NCBI GenBank assembly: GCA_035690905.1
Contig: DASSKA010000133.1
Span: forward strand, 1 to 32,370
Source of the DNA: DASSKA01 sp035690905
GTDB lineage: Bacteria; Actinomycetota; Actinomycetes; Propionibacteriales; Nocardioidaceae
DNA: 32,370 nt
Direction: 5' to 3'
Shown: in pieces, positions 22,051-30,148 of the stretch
How the letters are laid out: the number at the start of each line of letters is the position of its first letter
Numbering within the stretch: the stretch's first letter is position 1
Translations under genes and position numbers: made by a program
Notes under the pieces: model-generated
The model's input: only the letters and a program-made list of their open reading frames with translations
What the model was told of the DNA's origin: nothing
The model's database searches: none

Positions 22051-23436
22051 ATGCCTGCCCCCGCCGTGATGTGGTTCCGCCGTGACCTGCGGCTGGGCGA
22101 CAACCCCGCTCTGGCCGCCGCCGTGCACGCCGGCCCGGTGCTCCCGCTGTTCGTGGTCGACCCGGCGCTGTGGGAGCCGGCCGGCCCGGCCCGCCGCGGC
22201 TACCTCTCCCGGTCGCTGTCCGCCCTGGACGCCGACCTCCGGAAGCGCGGCGGCCGGCTGGTGGTGCGCCACGGCGACCCCGCTGAGGTGCTGCCGCGGG
22301 TGGCCGGCGAGGCGGGCGCCGAGTCGGTGCACGTTGCCGCCGACCACGGCCCCTACGGCCGGGCCCGCGACGAGCAGGTGGCGGCCGCGTTGGCCGAGGA
22401 CCGGATCGCCCTGGAGCGCACCGGCTCGCCGTACGCCGTCGCGCCTGGGGAGGTGCTCACCCGTCAGGGCACCGGCTACCAGGTGTTCACCCCGTTCTTC
22501 CGGGCCTGGGCCGAGCACGGCTGGCCGCCTCCGGTCGAGCCGCCCGGCCGGGTCTCGTGGTGCGAGGTGGCCGGCGACCCGCTGCCCTCGGCCTCCCCTC
22601 CTGACGGCCTCCAGCTCCCCGACGCCGGAGAGCGGGCCGCGCATCGGGCCTGGCGGACGTTCCTGGACCGGGTCGAGGAGTACGACGAGGGGCGGGACCG
22701 GCCGGCCGTGGAGACCTCGCACATGTCGGTGCACCTGAAGTGGGGCGAGATCCATCCGCGGACCCTGCTGGCCGATCTCTCCTCGGGCGGGCCGGGCGCC
22801 GCGTCGTACCGTCGCCAGCTGGCCTGGCGGGAGTTCTTCGCCGACGTGCTCTGGCACCACCCGGAGACCGCGCGGACGTACCTGCGGCCCGGCTTCGCCG
22901 CGATGGAGCACGACGAACCGGGTGACGCGTTCCGGGCCTGGACGAAGGGCCGCACCGGCTTCCCGATCGTGGACGCCGGAATGCGCCAGCTGCGCGCCAC
23001 CGGCTGGATGCACAACCGGGTGCGGATGGTGGTCGCCAGCTTCCTGGTCAAGGACCTGCACGTGGAGTGGCAGCACGGTGCGCGGCACTTCATGCGCTGG
23101 CTGGTCGACGGGGACCTGGCGTCCAACCAGCACAACTGGCAGTGGGTGGCCGGCTGCGGGGCGGACGCCGCGCCCTACTTCCGGATCTTCAACCCGACCA
23201 CGCAGGCACGGCGTTTCGACCCGGACGGCGCCTACGTGCGCACCTGGGTGCCGGAGCTTCGCGGCCTCGACGCGTCGCACGTGCACGAGCCGGTCCGGGC
23301 GCCGGGTGGGCCGCCGGACGGATACCCTGCAGCGATCGTCGATCACGACGTGGAGCGCCGTGAGGCCCTGGCCCGGCTGGACCGGGTCAGGCGAGGCTCG
23401 CGGCACACCGACAACGAGCACCGGAAGAGAGCATGA
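22051..23436 (+). CDS. phrB: deoxyribodipyrimidine photolyase (cryptochrome/photolyase family)
   Basis: About 461 residues from ATG 22051. The N-terminal alpha/beta antenna domain begins VMWFRRDLRLGDNPAL. The FAD-binding helical domain carries TSHMSVHLKWGEIHPRTLL, RQLAWREFFADVLWHHP, the WTKGRTGFPIVDAGMRQL segment and TGWMHNRVRMVVASFLVKDL, then QHNWQWVAGCGADAAPYFRI. These are the DNA-lesion and FAD contacts of class I CPD photolyases. The enzyme uses blue light to split cyclobutane pyrimidine dimers. The TGA overlaps the next start as ATGA, coupling it to a hotdog-fold protein. A (6-4) or cryptochrome role is less likely from these motifs. Confidence 0.92.
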   Translation: MPAPAVMWFRRDLRLGDNPALAAAVHAGPVLPLFVVDPALWEPAGPARRGYLSRSLSALDADLRKRGGRLVVRHGDPAEVLPRVAGEAGAESVHVAADHGPYGRARDEQVAAALAEDRIALERTGSPYAVAPGEVLTRQGTGYQVFTPFFRAWAEHGWPPPVEPPGRVSWCEVAGDPLPSASPPDGLQLPDAGERAAHRAWRTFLDRVEEYDEGRDRPAVETSHMSVHLKWGEIHPRTLLADLSSGGPGAASYRRQLAWREFFADVLWHHPETARTYLRPGFAAMEHDEPGDAFRAWTKGRTGFPIVDAGMRQLRATGWMHNRVRMVVASFLVKDLHVEWQHGARHFMRWLVDGDLASNQHNWQWVAGCGADAAPYFRIFNPTTQARRFDPDGAYVRTWVPELRGLDASHVHEPVRAPGGPPDGYPAAIVDHDVERREALARLDRVRRGSRHTDNEHRKRA

Positions 23437-24218
23437 CCGCAACATCCGCCACCGAGCTGACCATCGCGACCCGGTTCCGCGGGCCCGCGCGGTCGGGAAA
23501 CGGGGGCTACACCGCCGGCGCACTGGCCGAGCGGGTGGAGACCGACGACGACTGCCCGGTGATCGAGGTGACGCTGCGCAAGCCACCTCCGCTGGAGGTG
23601 GCGATGAGCGTGGAGCACCTCGACGCTTCGGACGCGGCTGACGTGACCGGGGCGCCGGCGACGGTGCTGTCCTTCGGCGGCTCCCGGATCGCAGAGGCAC
23701 GGGCCGTCGAGACCGAGCTCGAACCGGTGGAGGCGGTCGACCTGGGCACCGCCGCGGACGCGATGGCGCAGTTTCCCGGGCTCGTCTCGCACCCCTTCCC
23801 GACCTGCTTCAGCTGCGGCGTGGACCGCGAAGAGGGCGACGGGCTGCGGATCTTCCCCGGCAAGGTCTCCGAGGACCGGGTCGCCGCCCTGTGGGTGCCG
23901 CACGAGAGCCTGGCGGTGTCCAGCGACCTGCTCGACGCCGGCCTGCAGCGGGTCGGGGTGCCGGTGGCCTGGGCGGCGCTGGACTGCGTCGGCGGCTGGG
24001 CCGGTGACCTGGAGGGCCGCAAGATGGTGCTCGGCCGGATCACCGCGACGCTGGACGCGCTGCCCGTCGCCGGCGAGCCGCACGTCGTGGTGGGCCGGAT
24101 GACCGGCGGAAGCGGCCGCAAGACGTTCACCGCGAGCACGCTCTACGACAGCGACGGCCGGGTGGTGGCCCGCGCCGAGCACGTGTGGATCGAGATCGAC
24201 CCGGACGCCTTCAACTAG
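23433..24218 (+). CDS. hotdog-fold, thioesterase-like protein of unknown substrate
   Basis: The protein has 261 residues, and its start overlaps the photolyase stop (ATGA). The N-terminal half (RFRGPARSGNGGYTAGALAE, then VIEVTLRKPPPLEVAMSVEH) and the C-terminal half (VPVAWAALDCVGGWAGDLEG, then VVVGRMTGGSGRKTFTASTLY) look like two hotdog domains. Between them is PFPTCFSCGVDREEGDGLRI with two closely spaced Cys, a recognisable mark of this actinobacterial protein group. I know of no assigned substrate. Coupling to a light-driven repair enzyme is not an obvious functional link. It ends sharing the palindrome CTAG with the stop of the convergent MFS gene. Confidence 0.7.
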   Translation: MTATSATELTIATRFRGPARSGNGGYTAGALAERVETDDDCPVIEVTLRKPPPLEVAMSVEHLDASDAADVTGAPATVLSFGGSRIAEARAVETELEPVEAVDLGTAADAMAQFPGLVSHPFPTCFSCGVDREEGDGLRIFPGKVSEDRVAALWVPHESLAVSSDLLDAGLQRVGVPVAWAALDCVGGWAGDLEGRKMVLGRITATLDALPVAGEPHVVVGRMTGGSGRKTFTASTLYDSDGRVVARAEHVWIEIDPDAFN

Positions 24219-25489
24219 GGCGTGGGGTGCCGCGCGTCGTACGCCACGAACCGCCGCTGCACCGCGACGGCGAGCAGCACCCCGGCCATGCAGGCCAGCC
24301 CGCCGAGGACCAGCGCCGGCTGCTCGCCGACCACGCTGGCCACCGTGCCGGCCACGAAGTCACCGGCCCGCGGCCCGCCGGCGACCACCACGATGAACAC
24401 CCCCTGGATCCGGCCGCGCAGCTGGTCGGGCGCGGCGACCTGCAGGATCGTGGAGCGGTACGCCGCGCTGATCATGTCCGCCATCCCGGACATCGCCAGC
24501 AGCAGCACGCCCAGCCAGAGCAGCGAGGTGAGCCCGACGGCGCCCACGGCGGCTCCGTAGCCGATCACCGCGACCGCGATCGCCAGTCCTTGCAGGCGCA
24601 CCCGGCTCACCCATCCGGACAGCGCGAACGCGATCAGCGCCCCCACGGCGGGCGCCGACTGGAGCACACCGACGACGGCCGCTCCCCCGCCGTACACCTT
24701 GAAGGCGAGCGCCGGGAACAGTGACCGCGGCTGGGCGAGCACCATCGCGCACAGGTCGAGCACGAAGGTCATCCGCAGGTTGGGCGAGCGGCGCAGGAAC
24801 CGCAGGCCGGTGACCACCGAGCGCAGCCCGGCGCGCGGGCTGTTCTCCAGCGGTGGCATCCGCGGCATCCGGACCAGCGCGTAGTAGGCGGCGGTGAAGG
24901 TGACCACGTCGACGGTGTACGCCGCGCCGAAGCCCTGCCACTTGATCAGCAGCGCCCCGAGCGCGGGGCCGAAGGTGAACCCGAGGTTGAACGAGGCCAT
25001 GTTCAGCGCGCTGGCAGCGGGCATCAGCTCGCCCGGGATCAGCCGCGGCACCATCGCGCTGCGGGCCGGGTTGTTCAGCGCGTAGAAGCCGGACTGGACC
25101 GCCACGCAGCCGAACAGAGCCCACACCGAGCCGACCTGCCGGAAGGCGAGCACGGCCAGCGTGATGGACACCGCCCACAGTCCCGCGGAGGCGGCCAGCG
25201 CGAGCGTGCGCCGGTCCATGGCGTCCGCGATCGCCCCGCCGTACAGCCCGAGCGTGACCAGCGGCACCAGCGCGAACACCCCGACCAGACCGACGTAGAA
25301 CGAGGAGTGGGTCAAGGAGTAGACCTGGATCGCGATCGCGACGGTGGTCATCTGCTGGCCGAGCTGGGCGACCGAGTTGCCGAAGAACAGCCGGCGGTAC
25401 GGCGCGGAGACCTGCAGCGGGCGTACGTCGGTGAGAACCGCACGCCACCACGACCCGCGCACCCGGACCGGCTCTGCCACGAGGCTCAC
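24215..25489 (-). CDS. MFS transporter, EntS/MFS_3-like
   Basis: About 424 residues from GTG 25489. An in-frame GTG at 25552 would add 21 residues, but neither start has a strong ribosome-binding site. There are about 12 membrane segments. The order FFGNSVAQLGQQMTTVAIAI, GLYGGAIADAMDRRTLALAA, ALNNPARSAMVPRLIPGELM and QVAAPDQLRGRIQGVF is typical of the EntS (enterobactin exporter) group. Substrates may be siderophores, macrolides or other small molecules. An ideR gene lies 2.2 kb away, but I see no iron box before this gene. Its stop codon (CTA on the plus strand) shares the CTAG at 24215-24218 with the hotdog gene. Confidence 0.85.
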   Translation of the reverse strand: MSLVAEPVRVRGSWWRAVLTDVRPLQVSAPYRRLFFGNSVAQLGQQMTTVAIAIQVYSLTHSSFYVGLVGVFALVPLVTLGLYGGAIADAMDRRTLALAASAGLWAVSITLAVLAFRQVGSVWALFGCVAVQSGFYALNNPARSAMVPRLIPGELMPAASALNMASFNLGFTFGPALGALLIKWQGFGAAYTVDVVTFTAAYYALVRMPRMPPLENSPRAGLRSVVTGLRFLRRSPNLRMTFVLDLCAMVLAQPRSLFPALAFKVYGGGAAVVGVLQSAPAVGALIAFALSGWVSRVRLQGLAIAVAVIGYGAAVGAVGLTSLLWLGVLLLAMSGMADMISAAYRSTILQVAAPDQLRGRIQGVFIVVVAGGPRAGDFVAGTVASVVGEQPALVLGGLACMAGVLLAVAVQRRFVAYDARHPTP

Positions 25490-25512
25490 TCTCTCATCCG
25501 GGACGAAATGGG

Positions 25513-25542
25513 TTGTCCGTGCCGAGCTCGGCAACGTACCGT
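25513..25542 (+). promoter_or_regulatory. promoter of the 12-codon ORF/structured RNA unit
   Basis: TTGTCC (25513-25518) and TACCGT (25537-25542) are separated by 18 nt. The -10 hexamer is identical to that of the tetR promoter at 30149-30154. The expected transcript begins near 25549, just before the AAAGGAGGTGG ribosome-binding site. Confidence 0.5.
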
Positions 25543-25573
25543 GATGGGACACGGGAAAGGAGGTGGTCCAGAA

Positions 25574-25612
25574 GTGAATTCTTTACGGACTCGTGAGGTG
25601 GCTGCTCGCTAG
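25574..25612 (+). CDS. 12-codon ORF with an ideal ribosome-binding site (possible leader peptide)
   Basis: GTG 25574 opens a frame that encodes MNSLRTREVAAR and stops at TAG 25610-25612. It follows AAAGGAGGTGG (25556-25566), the closest match to the Shine-Dalgarno consensus I saw in the window, with 10 nt between GGAGG and the start. The fourth codon is TTA, which is very rare in such GC-rich genomes, followed by CGG-ACT-CGT. The stop codon sits in a small hairpin (GCTGCT-CGCT-AGCAGC, 25601-25616). A highly structured region follows, and no larger gene lies downstream on this strand. It could be a leader peptide whose translation controls an RNA fold, or a real micro-protein. I do not know a named family. 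Confidence 0.5.
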   Translation: MNSLRTREVAAR

Positions 25613-25752
25613 CAGCGCACCGGCCAGCGATTGCTGACGCAGTCGGCGCGCGCTGGTAATTCCAAAGCAGTCACCCGGCCCGTGGGCGCTCCGGAGAAGT
25701 CCGCCCGGAGTATGCGGCCCTCTCTGAGGGAACCGCAACGCCCACGGGCCGT
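25613..25752 (+). ncRNA. candidate structured RNA with a three-way junction
   Basis: Folding by eye gives a hairpin at 25624-25656 (CCAGCG, 3x3 internal loop, GCTGAC, GCA loop, GTCGGC, CGCTGG). After an unpaired AT-containing linker, a 13-bp closing helix (25676-25688 with 25739-25751) encloses two more stems: CTCCGG/CCGGAG at 25689-25710 and GCGG-CCCTC-TCT-GAGGG-AA-CCGC at 25714-25736. Almost every base is paired, which is beyond what a simple terminator needs. The end of the closing helix lies 10 nt from the stop of the convergent ABC gene, so a terminator function for both strands is also possible. Confidence 0.4.
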
Positions 25753-25761
25753 TCCATGTCC

Positions 25762-27801
25762 TCAGGTCGCCGCCAGCGCGCCGACCCCCTCCTCCTCGAC
25801 CGGGGCGCTGAACTGCGCCTGGTACAGCGCGGCGTACGCGCCGCCGGTCGCGAGCAGCTCCTCGTGGGTGCCCTGCTCGACGATCCGGCCGTGCTCCATC
25901 ACCAGGATCAGGTCGGCGTCACGGATCGTGGACAGCCGGTGCGCGATCACGAAGCTGGTCCGGTCGGTGCGCAGCGCGGCCATCGCCTGCTGCAGCAGCA
26001 GCTCGGTGCGGGTGTCCACCGAGCTGGTCGCCTCGTCCAGGATCAGCAGCGCCGGGTCCGCCAGGAACGCCCGGGCGATGGTCACCAGCTGCCGCTCGCC
26101 GGCGCTGATGTTGCTGCCCTCCTCATCGATGACGGTCTCGTAGCCGTCGGGCAGGTTGTGCACGAACCGGTCCACGAACGTAGCGCGTGCCGCGGCCCGG
26201 ATCTCCTCCTCGGAGGCGTCCGGCCGGCCGTAGGCGATGTTGTCGCGGATGGTGCCCCCGAACAGCCAGCTGTCCTGCAGCACCATGCCGATCCGGCCGC
26301 GCAGGTCGGCGCGGCGCATCGTGGACACGTCCACGCCGTCCAGGGTGATCCGGCCGGCGTCCACGTCGTAGAACCGCATGATCAGGTTCACCAACGTGGT
26401 CTTGCCCGCCCCGGTGGGCCCGACGATGGCCACCGTCCGGCCGGGCCGCGCGACGAGGGACAGGTCCTCGATCAGCGGCTTCTCCGCGTCGTACCGGAAC
26501 GACACCTGCTCGAAGACCACCTCGCCTCGCCCGCCGACGGCCAGCGGCGCGTGCTCCTCCGCCGGCTCCTCCTCGGCGTCCAGCAGCTCGAAGACCCGCT
26601 CGGCCGAGGCCACCCCGGACTGCAGCAGGTTCACCATCGAGGCGACCTGGGTGAGCGGCTGGGTGAACTGCCGGGAGTACTGGATGAAGGCCTGTACGTC
26701 GCCAAGGCTCATCGTGCCGGTGGCCACCCGCAGCCCGCCGAGCACCGCGATCACCACGTAGTTGAGGTTCCCGATGAACATCATCGTGGGCATGATCAGC
26801 CCGGAGACGAACTGGGCGCCGAAGCTCGCCTGGTAGAGCTCGTCGTTCTCCGCGGCAAACACTTCCTCGGCCTCCCGCTGGTGGCCGAACACCTTGACCA
26901 GCGCGTGCCCGGTGAACGCCTCCTCGATGTGCGCGTTCAGGGTGCCGGTGCGCCGCCACTGGGCGATGAACAGCTTCTGCGAGCGCTTCATGATCAGCCC
27001 GGCGACCACCATGGTCACCGGCACGGTGACCAGCGCGATCAGCGCCAGCGTGGGCGAGATCCAGAACATCATCGCCAGCACGCCGACCACGGTCAGCAGC
27101 GAGGTGACCAGCTGGCTCATGGTCTGCTGCAGGCTCTGGCTGACGTTGTCGATGTCGTTGGTCACCCGCGACAGCAGCTCCCCGCGTGGCTGCCGGTCGA
27201 AGTAGCTCAACGGGAGCCGGTTGACCTTCTCCTCCACCTCCGCGCGCATCCGCCGCACGGTCGACTGGACGACGTCGTTGAGCAGGTAGCCCTGCACCCA
27301 GGCCAGGACGGCGGAGCCGACGTACACCGCGAGCACCAGCAGCAGCACCTGCCCCACCGCGGTGAAGTCCACGCCCTGGCCGGGCACTACGTGCATGCCG
27401 GAGAGCAGGTCGGCGCGCTGGTCCTGGCCCTGCGCGCGCAGGCCGTGCACCACCTGCTGCTTGGTGAGCCCGGCGGGCAGCTTGTCACCGATGAACCCGG
27501 CGAAGATCAGGTTGGTGGCCTGGCCGAGGATCTTCGGGCCGACCGAGGCGAGGCCGACGCTGGCCGCGGCGAGCAGCAGCACCGCGACCGCCTTGCCGCG
27601 CTCGGGCCGCATCCGGCCGACCATCCGCCGCGCCGAAGGCCCGAAGCTCATCGCCTTCTGGCCGACCATGCCACCGCCGAACGGGCCGCGGCCGGGGCCG
27701 CCGTGCCCGGCGCTGATCCGCTCGGTCTGCTTCAGCTGGCCGCTCTGCGGCGCGACCGGCTGGCCGCCGCCGGCCGGCTGCCCACCCGCCGGGGTGCTCA
27801 C
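25762..27801 (-). CDS. ABC exporter half-transporter with the intact ATPase Glu (heterodimer subunit B)
   Basis: About 679 residues from GTG 27801, whose codon overlaps the partner gene stop as GTGA. A Gly/Pro-rich N-terminal tail (1-60) is followed by six membrane segments (about 70-395). The first external loop is unusually long (about 104-148, including LTKQQVVHGLRAQGQ). The ATPase domain has Walker A GPTGAGKTT (461-469), Walker B LLILDEATSSVD with catalytic Glu590 and the H-loop His621 in IAHRLST. Its signature motif is altered to ISAGER instead of LSGGQ. Together with the degenerate partner this forms an asymmetric exporter of the LmrCD/BmrCD/TM287-288 type, probably for drugs or lipophilic compounds. 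Confidence 0.92.
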   Translation of the reverse strand: MSTPAGGQPAGGGQPVAPQSGQLKQTERISAGHGGPGRGPFGGGMVGQKAMSFGPSARRMVGRMRPERGKAVAVLLLAAASVGLASVGPKILGQATNLIFAGFIGDKLPAGLTKQQVVHGLRAQGQDQRADLLSGMHVVPGQGVDFTAVGQVLLLVLAVYVGSAVLAWVQGYLLNDVVQSTVRRMRAEVEEKVNRLPLSYFDRQPRGELLSRVTNDIDNVSQSLQQTMSQLVTSLLTVVGVLAMMFWISPTLALIALVTVPVTMVVAGLIMKRSQKLFIAQWRRTGTLNAHIEEAFTGHALVKVFGHQREAEEVFAAENDELYQASFGAQFVSGLIMPTMMFIGNLNYVVIAVLGGLRVATGTMSLGDVQAFIQYSRQFTQPLTQVASMVNLLQSGVASAERVFELLDAEEEPAEEHAPLAVGGRGEVVFEQVSFRYDAEKPLIEDLSLVARPGRTVAIVGPTGAGKTTLVNLIMRFYDVDAGRITLDGVDVSTMRRADLRGRIGMVLQDSWLFGGTIRDNIAYGRPDASEEEIRAAARATFVDRFVHNLPDGYETVIDEEGSNISAGERQLVTIARAFLADPALLILDEATSSVDTRTELLLQQAMAALRTDRTSFVIAHRLSTIRDADLILVMEHGRIVEQGTHEELLATGGAYAALYQAQFSAPVEEEGVGALAAT

Positions 27802-29531
27802 GCGGCCTCCTCGGCGGAGAGCTGGGACTCGACGATCTCCTGGTACGTCGGACAGCTCTCCAACAGCCGGTCGTGCCGGCCGCGGCCGACGATCTCCCCG
27901 TCCTCGAGCACCACGATCTGGTCGGCGTCGACGATCGTGGACACCCGCTGGGCGACGATGATCACGGTCGCGTCGCCGGTGATCGGCCGAAGCGCCTGCC
28001 GCAGCCGGGCGTCGGTGGCCACGTCCAGCGCGGAGAACGAGTCGTCGAACAGGTAGATCGCGGGCCGGCGGATCAGCGCCCGGGCGATCGCCAGCCGCTG
28101 CCGCTGCCCGCCGGAGACGTTGGTGCCGCCCTGGGCGATCGGCGCGTCCAGCCCGCCGGGCATCGCCTCCACGAAGTCCCGCGCCTGGGCGATCTCCAGG
28201 GCCGCCCAGAGCTCCTCCTCGGTCGCGTCCGGCTTGCCGTAGCGCAGGTTGCTGGCCACCGTGCCGGAGAACAGGTACGCCTTCTGCGGCACCAGCCCGA
28301 TCCGGCTCCAGAGCAGGTCCGGCTCGATCCGTCGTACATCCACCCCGGCGACGTGCACGCCTCCCTCTGTGACGTCGAAGAGCCGCGGCACCAGGTTGAC
28401 CAGCGTGGACTTGCCCGCGCCGGTGGAGCCGATGATCGCGGTGGTCTGTCCGGGTGCGGCGGTGAAGGCGATGTCGCGCAACACGGGCGCGTCCGCGCCG
28501 GGATAGCTGAACGACACCCCGCGGAGCTCCACCGCGCCGGTGGGCGGCAGGTCGGTGACCGGCGCTTGAGGAGGTACGACGGAGGTGGTGGTGTCGAGAA
28601 CCTCCCCGATCCGGTCCGCGCACACCGAGGCACGGGGCACCAGCACCAGCATGAAGGTGGCCATCATCACCGACATCAGGATCTGCACCAGGTAGGTGAG
28701 GAACGCCGTGAGAGCGCCGACCTGCATCAGGCCGTCGTTCACCCGGTGCCCGCCGAACCACAGCACGGCAACGCTGGAGACGTTGAGGATCAGCATCACC
28801 GACGGGAACATGGTGGCCTGCCACCGGCCGACGTTGATGGCGAGGCCGGTGAGGTCGTCGTTGGCACGGCCGAACCGTGCGGTCTCGTAGGGCTCCCGGA
28901 CGAACGCGCGCACCACCCGGATGCCGGTGATCTGCTCGCGCAGGATCCGGTTCACCGCGTCGATGCGGGTCTGCATCTTCCGGAAGCCGGGCACCATCCG
29001 GGTGATGATCAGCCCGACCACGAGCACCAGCAGGGGCACGGAGACGCCCACCAGCCAGGACAGCCCGATGTCCTCGCGCATCGCCATCACCACACCGCCG
29101 ACCATCATGATCGGCGCGGTGACCAGCAGCGTGCAGCTGAGCAGCACCAGCATCTGCACCTGCTGCACGTCGTTGGTGTTTCGGGTGATCAGGCTCGGTG
29201 CGCCGAACCGGCCCACCTCCCGCCCGGAGAACGTGCCGACCCGGTGGAAGATCGCCGCCCGCACGTCGCGCCCGAAGCTCATCGCGGTCCTCGATCCGAA
29301 GTACACCGCGGACACGCTGCACACGATCTGCACCAGCGACACCGACAGCATCACCGCGCCGATGCGCATGATGTAGCCGGTGTCGCCCTTGGCCACGCCG
29401 TTGTCGATGATGTCGGCGTTCAGGGTGGGCAGGTACAGCGCGGCGATGGTGCCGACGAACTGCAGCGCCACGACCATGGTCAGCAGCCGGCGGTAGGGCC
29501 GCAGGTGCTCCCGGAGCAGTCTCAGCAGCAT
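27798..29531 (-). CDS. ABC exporter half-transporter with a degenerate ATPase site (heterodimer subunit A)
   Basis: The protein has 577 residues: six membrane segments (about 15-300) and one ATPase domain. Walker A GSTGAGKST (368-376) and signature NVSGGQ (471-476) are normal. Walker B reads AIYLFDDSFSALD, with Asp497 where the catalytic Glu should be, and the H-loop His is replaced by Gln528 (VAQRVST). These two changes mark the non-hydrolysing half of heterodimeric exporters. The ATG is one base after the tetR stop (TGA-C-ATG), and the gene overlaps the partner by 4 bp, so tetR and both subunits form one operon. Confidence 0.92.
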   Translation of the reverse strand: MLLRLLREHLRPYRRLLTMVVALQFVGTIAALYLPTLNADIIDNGVAKGDTGYIMRIGAVMLSVSLVQIVCSVSAVYFGSRTAMSFGRDVRAAIFHRVGTFSGREVGRFGAPSLITRNTNDVQQVQMLVLLSCTLLVTAPIMMVGGVVMAMREDIGLSWLVGVSVPLLVLVVGLIITRMVPGFRKMQTRIDAVNRILREQITGIRVVRAFVREPYETARFGRANDDLTGLAINVGRWQATMFPSVMLILNVSSVAVLWFGGHRVNDGLMQVGALTAFLTYLVQILMSVMMATFMLVLVPRASVCADRIGEVLDTTTSVVPPQAPVTDLPPTGAVELRGVSFSYPGADAPVLRDIAFTAAPGQTTAIIGSTGAGKSTLVNLVPRLFDVTEGGVHVAGVDVRRIEPDLLWSRIGLVPQKAYLFSGTVASNLRYGKPDATEEELWAALEIAQARDFVEAMPGGLDAPIAQGGTNVSGGQRQRLAIARALIRRPAIYLFDDSFSALDVATDARLRQALRPITGDATVIIVAQRVSTIVDADQIVVLEDGEIVGRGRHDRLLESCPTYQEIVESQLSAEEAA

Positions 29532-29532
29532 G

Positions 29533-30141
29533 TCAGCACTTCCTCGTCGGGTCGTCGTCGGCCAGCGCGCCGTACAGCGCCAGGTCGACGATCTGCTCTG
29601 GGGTCATCAGGTGGTTGTCGGCGATCTGGTGGTGGCTGCCGGAGAAGGTGAGCAGCCGCAGCGCCTTGATCAGGTCGTCGGTGGAGATCCGGAGCCGGTC
29701 GGCATCCGCGCCGACCAGGGAGACCAGCTGCGCGTGCACCCGGGCGCGCCAGCTGTCGGGGCCCTCGTCGGCGTCGTGCCGCTCCGGAGGGGCGACCAGC
29801 CCCATCGCGGCCATCAGCCCGAAGATCTCCACGAAGCGGTTCTGGAGCACGGTGACGAACGCGACGAGCCGACCGCGCAGCGGCTGGTCCCGGTCGATGG
29901 CGGCCAGCTGGTCCAGCAGAGGTCCGGGCGCGAAGGCGCGCTCCAGGGCCGCGTCGACGAGCTCGTCCTTGCTCTCGAAGACCCGGAAGATGGTCCCTTC
30001 GGCGATGCCCGCGCCCTCGGCGATCTGCCGCGTGGTGATCGAGCGTCCGTGCTCGAGCAACAGCGGGATCACCGCCTCGACGATGGCCCGGCGGCGCTGG
30101 TCGGGGGACATGGGGGCGGCCCGGCCGCCGGTCTTTCGCAC
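29533..30141 (-). CDS. TetR-family regulator of the ABC exporter operon
   Basis: About 202 residues from GTG 30141. The helix-turn-helix part is RRRAIVEAVIPLLLEHGRSI then TTRQIAEGAGIAEGTIFRVF and ESKDELVDAAL. An upstream in-frame GTG at 30171 lies inside the operator. GTG 30141 is preferred because it sits 7 nt after a -10 box with good -35 spacing, giving a leaderless transcript. The C-terminal domain is helical and includes SGSHHQIADNHLMTPEQIVD. It leads the operon with both exporter genes, and a palindromic operator overlaps its own promoter, so it almost certainly represses itself and the exporter until a ligand binds. Confidence 0.9.
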   Translation of the reverse strand: MRKTGGRAAPMSPDQRRRAIVEAVIPLLLEHGRSITTRQIAEGAGIAEGTIFRVFESKDELVDAALERAFAPGPLLDQLAAIDRDQPLRGRLVAFVTVLQNRFVEIFGLMAAMGLVAPPERHDADEGPDSWRARVHAQLVSLVGADADRLRISTDDLIKALRLLTFSGSHHQIADNHLMTPEQIVDLALYGALADDDPTRKC

Positions 30142-30148
30142 GTCGTAC

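Noticed and set aside
25556..25612. AAAGGAGGTGGTCCAG as an antisense 16S rRNA 3'-end fragment
   Set aside because: The similarity is limited to the anti-Shine-Dalgarno complement, as expected for a strong ribosome-binding site; neighbouring bases do not match 16S rRNA.
25556..25752. tmRNA (ssrA) for the short ORF plus structured RNA
   Set aside because: There is no tRNA-like Ala acceptor end, the peptide does not end in ALAA, and the region is much shorter than tmRNA.
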